From Euryodendron excelsum (lineage: Eukaryota > Streptophyta > Magnoliopsida > Ericales > Pentaphylacaceae), in assembly GCA_033060915.1 (NCBI GenBank), contig CM065378.1:11081501-11145500 (forward strand): 64,000 nucleotides of DNA, in the 5' to 3' direction. The stretch's first letter is position 1. Every line of letters begins with the position of its first letter. A program made the translations under genes and the position numbers. This document shows, in pieces, positions 60,501 through 64,000 of the stretch. Below the pieces are notes generated by a model. That model saw only the letters and a list, made by a program, of their open reading frames with translations, ran no database searches and had not been told where the DNA came from.

Positions 60501-63500
60501 GGAGAATGGATTGAGTGCAGTGGCTCAGGCATTTCTGGTACCTGGCTGGGCTTTTATGCAGGTGGCGGCCATTTAGGAGTGGACAGCTAAGCATCTGAAG
60601 GAGGAGAATTGGAGGAAAAGAGGTGGTTGTGAATTGCAATATACAAGTGGATTGGAATTTGGTGAGAGAGACGGTTCAGAGGAAGCTAGGTTGGTGGCAT
60701 CATAGTCCTATGAACATCATAGAAGATTTGTTCACCAATGGTCAAGGTGGGTATGGGACCATGGTGAGTTGAGGTTCTGTTTGGGATGGACTTGGGCCAA
60801 GAATGGAAAGATTGGCAAAATTCAGAAGACCAAAGGACAACAGTAGTGGAGAAGAAGAAGTGTTGTGGGCGGCGTCTAGGGCTCACATGGCTGAAGTGCG
60901 TGATTATGTCTCAGAGGGACAGCTTGGCAATTGGTCACATGGCCAGGCATGTGAGGGGTGTGGTGCTGGTCCGTTGTGCGTCAGCAGAGCTGGAACATAT
61001 GGCAATGATGGGATCATGGTGATTGAGGTAGTGTTTGGGTGCAGTTTGGGCCAAGAATGGAAACATTCACAAATTTTAGAAGACCGAAGATCGCTGCAGT
61101 GGAGGAGTGGTATGGGCGACATTTGGGGCTCATGCGGCTGAAGTGCGTGGTTATGTCTCAGAGGGACAGCTTGGTAGTTGGTAACATGGTCAGCCAACTG
61201 AGGGGTGTGGTGATGGTCTGTTGCAGGTCAGAAGGGGGCAATGATGGAGCATGAAAGGTGGTTCAAAATTTGAAAGGTTTTGTAGCCGATTTGCACTAGA
61301 GGGGTTACATGGTGCACGATCATCAAAGGGGGACAAGTGGCAGTTATTTGCAAAGATTGAAGTTCAAAAAATTCAAAGTGGGGGACAGCTGTTCAGTGGG
61401 TTTTGGGTGTGGAGAGAAGGTGGCAATGGGCCAGAAGAGGATAGACACAGCTTTGGGCCGGATGATGCAGGTAAAAATTTAGAGGACGTAGCACTTTGAA
61501 TTGGGCAAGGTTGCTGGGGTTGGTGTGTAGAATAACCTGAATTGGGCTGGAAAAGAAAGACAACCCAAATTGGAGGGATTTAATTCACTTTGGACTTTAA
61601 GCTCTCTGTTCAGGGGAGGAAAAGGGTGGGCTTTTGTGGTGATCTAGTGTTGGGAGGGCTAGCATTGACAAGGCCCAAGCTTTTGATTTCAGAGGTTAGG
61701 GAGACCTTTAGGCTGCCCACTAAGGAGGAGGGGTCTCGTACTAAGATCCTCCTGGGGCAGTTTCTAGAAATGCAAAGGAAAGGACCAGCTAGAAGCAAGG
61801 CAGGAAGCCATTGTGTCTTCTAAATTGGGGGATGATAGGGAGGTGTCAGAGTGGGTCTCAAAAGGGTTAAAGGACTTGATAAATTTCTCGGGATGCTGTG
61901 TGAGTTATTTTGAAGACAAGACTACAAAATTTTTAGAAGTAATTGAAGGAAACGATAAAATTTATTCAAGGAGAAGAGGGGGAAGCAAAGCAAAACGTGG
62001 GTAGGAGTTTAAAGAATTTGGTTAGCAGCATCATTCATGATGGTAAATTTATGGGACATGGAGTGGAGAGAGGAAGAATAGGGGCCATCTAAGGGTTTTC
62101 CATATAATTTAGTATTGAGCCTCTCTTTATTATTTTTTTTTTCCTTTTTTGAACTGATTTGGAAATCCTTCTTTTGTGCATATTTTGGCAATGCCCCCAT
62201 GGCACTTTCTTGAATTTAAATTTGCTTTACTTATCAATAAAAAAATAAATAATTTGTTTGTGAATAGTGCTTTTTAAAATAGATATTAAAAATTTTTGTT
62301 GACATTGTTTTTCCAATATATAGAATGCCGAAAATAATTTCTTCCTATTTTGTCCTAATAAAATATAATATTTTTGTAACATAAAAAAAGGAAGAAAGTG
62401 CTATTATTTTCATATATATAAAATATATTTGTTTGTTTTTGTGTCCCTGCCGTTCTATGCTTCTCATTCCTGGCATGTGCAAGTTGTGAAGTGCATGTAG
62501 TTGGAAATTGGCATGCAACTTAGGAATTGATTTGAATGAAAAATTAATAATGGATATATTAAATTATGAATTTTTTTTTTGCACGTCACTTGTGTAAAAG
62601 CCTTTTCATATTAACAATGTAATAAAGTTTACTTCTTATAGTTGTTAGCATTTTTCACTTTTAAGAAAAATGAGGGTATAATGTATTTGAAAGACGGAAC
62701 TTATTTAAAAATGAATGGCCTTTATTTAAAATTCGAGACATGTAACAGCTTATACAAACAAAGGGAAGGAAATCAAAAAAGGATATGAAAAAATGGAAGA
62801 AAGAAAAAGACAGGAATATGGATCATTGATGCATTAGATTTTTAGAATGCTGAGGTTATCTTCAAAATGAGCACTAGTATTTTAAATATGGAGACGTCTA
62901 GGGTCCTACATATGCAAAAAGGAGAAAGAAAAGAAAGAAGAAAAAAAGGAGGGCGAGATGTGGATCCACCCTATTTTATAGGGATGGGTAGTATGTTCCC
63001 AGCTGACTTGGTAAAGTCTGTTTCTTTTGCTGGTGTCGTAACAGTGCATTCCCATTTGTCCGATAGGCAGCAAGGAGAGAATTCTAGAGAGAGAAAGAGA
63101 GAAAGGAAGAGAAATTTCTAGAATCAGGGAGAGAGAGCTCAGAGAGGCAGTGAAGGAGAGATATAGAGACATACGCAAACAAGGAAAACGAGAAGAGAGA
63201 GAGAGAGAGAGGGTTGGCCATGGGTGATGTCATTGTGACATAGGGTGGGGAGGGGGTTGCCTTAGAAATTTTATACATGTATATAGATAAGGAAATTCCT
63301 AGGTTTCATGAAATTAATGTATTTCAAGTCATTGTATGTCATAATCTTTCGACTTCCATACTGGTATTATTCTAGAGGATGAAGTTTGTCATTCACATTG
63401 TGGAAAACAAAATGGAATAATTTTCTATTTACTCCATATGTGATGTCTCATTTACTCTTGCCCGACTAATGATGATGAAATTTTGTGTATATGTATATTC

Positions 63501-63841
63501 ACATTCTGTGTATAATCTCAATTTGTCATGTGGGCTTCAGCTGGATATCAAGCACCACCCAGTTCCTCTCTGACCTGCTTTGTACTAGTTTAGTTATATG
63601 GGTTCAAACTCATAATCCAAACAGCTGAAGGATAAGGAAAATAACAAGTCAGTGTTGAAAAATTGCATGAACAAATTGGGAAGGTTGGAGTGCGTTTTTC
63701 TTTTCCTCATTTGAATGGGTGGGTGAAATTGAAATTGTTAGATACCTCCTGTCATGAACCTTCTTGTTCGTTTGTGATCGTTAATTGGGATATTTTTGCC
63801 TTTTTGCAGATTCGGAATGTGAAGACGAACATGAAGATTGA
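45502..63841 (+). CDS. LAG1/ASC1-like ceramide synthase (6 exons over 18 kb)
   Basis: Ceramide synthases acylate sphingoid bases in the endoplasmic reticulum; the plant ASC1/LOH members also give tolerance to AAL-type toxins. Exons: 45502-45639, 50411-50640, 50761-50916, 51180-51365, 57980-58164, 63810-63841. All are GT/AG and phases agree, giving 308 residues, the usual family length. The start is the ATG at 45,502 ([15 protein letters not shown]). Visible are a multi-pass TLC domain, the Lag1 motif region with GHH (His160, His161) and ALHDASD (His187), the YPFWVLWST segment, and the acidic tail [11 protein letters not shown] encoded mostly by the tiny last exon. Introns 1, 4 and 5 (4.8, 6.6 and 5.6 kb) hold retroelements. 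AATAAA at 63,994-63,999 is a possible polyadenylation signal. Confidence 0.92.
47767..48052. mobile_element. MITE, family member B, in LAG1 intron 1
   Basis: This element of about 286 bp consists of two imperfect inverted arms of roughly 115 bp. Left arm: gtactgagtacttagtagta, attcttatcaaatg, acctaaatttgtggtgtaat. The right arm read in reverse is gtattgagtattcggtagta, then attcctatt, then acctaaatttttcgtgtagt. It is flanked by cacaattt at 47,759-47,766 and 48,053-48,060; the match can be stretched to 10-11 bp. That fits either a hAT (8 bp) or a Mutator-type (9-11 bp) origin. The GGAAAAA terminus is more Mutator-like. Confidence 0.8.
48901..49235 (-). mobile_element. 5'-truncated LINE fragment (3' end) in LAG1 intron 1
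   Basis: On the minus strand the segment ends ctcttacttataaaaag plus an A-run, the usual end of plant LINEs. Upstream, the broken translation resembles the C-terminal tail of LINE ORF2 (WII-ECN-RT, then [14 protein letters not shown] words) with several stops. It is inserted antisense to the host gene. Confidence 0.5.
52075..52885. mobile_element. GC-richer repeat in LAG1 intron 4, possibly an LTR remnant
   Basis: This block has a base composition unlike the surrounding intron. It carries short phrases often seen in plant LTRs (gacacgtggcacaatt, gggacacgtggtgtcc, a CT-rich run before gcattattaag). No reading frame, inverted repeat or second copy was found. The class is uncertain; a solo LTR or LTR fragment of a Gypsy-type element is my best guess. 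Confidence 0.35.
53381..53474 (-). repeat. 3' terminal repeat of the antisense Copia
   Basis: On the minus strand it starts tgttagcgagtttatttctt, directly after a purine-rich tract (ttgagggagag). It contains a TATA-like tctatatataaac and ends ggtatag-gg. It matches 57,582-57,675 closely over 94 bp and then similarity stops. Confidence 0.8.
53482..57126 (-). pseudogene. Copia gag-pol pseudogene (antisense in intron)
   Basis: Recognisable pieces are a UBN2-type gag ([19 protein letters not shown]), an integrase core start ([10 protein letters not shown], then [10 protein letters not shown]), an integrase glutamate segment near 55,750 (GIVEC-LRHML on the minus strand), reverse transcriptase with [10 protein letters not shown] near 54,430, and RNase H with [13 protein letters not shown] and [13 protein letters not shown]. 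Stops and frameshifts separate nearly every domain, so no functional polyprotein can be made. Confidence 0.88.
57582..57675 (-). repeat. 5' terminal repeat of the antisense Copia
   Basis: It is the partner of the repeat at 53,381, with the same tgttag start and TATA-like box and about six differences over 94 bp. No primer-binding site abuts its inner edge. A tggtatc-like motif occurs about 290 bp further in, near 57,285, so the true 5' LTR may be longer than the shared part. Confidence 0.75.
60240..62252 (+). mobile_element. LINE (non-LTR retrotransposon) lacking ORF2, in LAG1 intron 5
   Basis: ORF1-derived words are visible: a DUF4283-like piece ([18 protein letters not shown], about 60,470-60,530), then [14 protein letters not shown] near 61,835, then a [11 protein letters not shown] and LVSSIIHDG stretch (about 61,970-62,045) that normally sits just before ORF2. 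Immediately afterwards comes 3'UTR-like sequence ending tttgctttacttatcaat plus an A-rich tail (62,221-62,252). Endonuclease and reverse transcriptase are absent, so this is an internally deleted LINE. It runs in the same sense as the host gene. The 5' end is approximate. Confidence 0.7.
60778..61270 (+). repeat. ~255 bp tandem duplication inside the LINE ORF1 region
   Basis: Two units share ttgggccaagaatggaaa, agaagacc-aag, ggctgaagtgcgtg-ttatg, tctcagagggacagcttggc/t and gaggggtgtggtg. The first begins at about 60,778 and the second at about 61,035. The units differ by scattered substitutions and small indels, so the duplication is older than the microsatellites but still obvious. Confidence 0.8.
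62253..63809. other. Rest of LAG1 intron 5
   Basis: No coding feature or transposon with defined ends is seen. A GA-rich region (62,920-63,215) includes a (GA)n tract at about 63,194-63,211. A (T)n-(A/G)TTGCAG acceptor precedes the last exon at 63,810. Confidence 0.4.
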
Positions 63842-64000
63842 TCCTTGTAAAGATTTGCAGTCACTGCTTTGATGTATGTGGAGGTGCTCTGAAGTTGGTA
63901 AGAAGGCATTTGAACATCCCATGGAAGAAATGGGTATCATATCGTTGTCACCAATATTACACGTAGAAAAAGGTGACAAACATTTTTTAGGATAATAAAA

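Noticed and set aside
1..64000. CRISPR arrays, operons, phage or other prokaryotic defence systems
   Set aside because: Repeats are plant minisatellites, MITEs and retroelements; genes are spliced, and no regularly spaced short palindromic repeats occur.

Overview
The window is nuclear chromosome sequence from a eudicot plant, probably a woody species. The evidence is intron-rich plant genes with canonical GT/AG junctions, AT-rich intergenic DNA, Copia and LINE retroelements, hAT-type MITEs, SINE-like units and a fragment of mitochondrial nad4. There is no CRISPR array, operon, phage or prokaryotic system. I found no convincing undescribed biological system. The value lies in a well-preserved gene block and a readable transposon record.

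Layout: 1-16,150 holds no recognisable host gene. It is built of MITEs, tandem duplications, SINE-like units, a 5'-truncated Copia element with an intact 3' LTR (9.4-13.05 kb) and a roughly 2 kb LTR-like block with an internal 70 bp tandem array (13.6-15.6 kb). A bZIP43-like transcription factor follows at 16.36-16.95 kb, with a MITE directly upstream of its TATA box. 17-20.6 kb is MITE and SINE territory. 20.63-26.10 kb is a complete 14-exon chloroplast chaperonin-60 beta gene of the beta-4 type. 26.5-31.3 kb holds a foldback element and a nad4 NUMT. A SOB FIVE-LIKE gene is at 31.36-31.88 kb. A cytosolic/peroxisomal 6-phosphogluconate dehydrogenase lies on the minus strand at 34.20-35.66 kb, with an inferred 5'UTR intron reaching 36.83 kb. 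A plastid GNAT acetyltransferase (SNAT2-like) is at 39.79-40.36 kb. From 45.50 kb to 63.84 kb a single LAG1/ASC1-type ceramide synthase gene of six exons is stretched by retroelements in its introns: a LINE 3' fragment in intron 1, an antisense Copia in intron 4 and an ORF2-less LINE in intron 5.

The genes do not form one pathway: plastid protein folding, cytokinin-linked signalling, the pentose phosphate pathway, N-acetylation and sphingolipid synthesis are all represented. Their adjacency is still informative. From memory, CPNB4, SOFL1, SNAT2 and a TLC/LAG1-domain gene are neighbours in Arabidopsis (about At1g26200-At1g26230), so this looks like an ancient microsyntenic block, with 6PGD between members here. 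All exon junctions were read by eye from reading frame, splice consensus and family knowledge; no alignment or transcript data were available.
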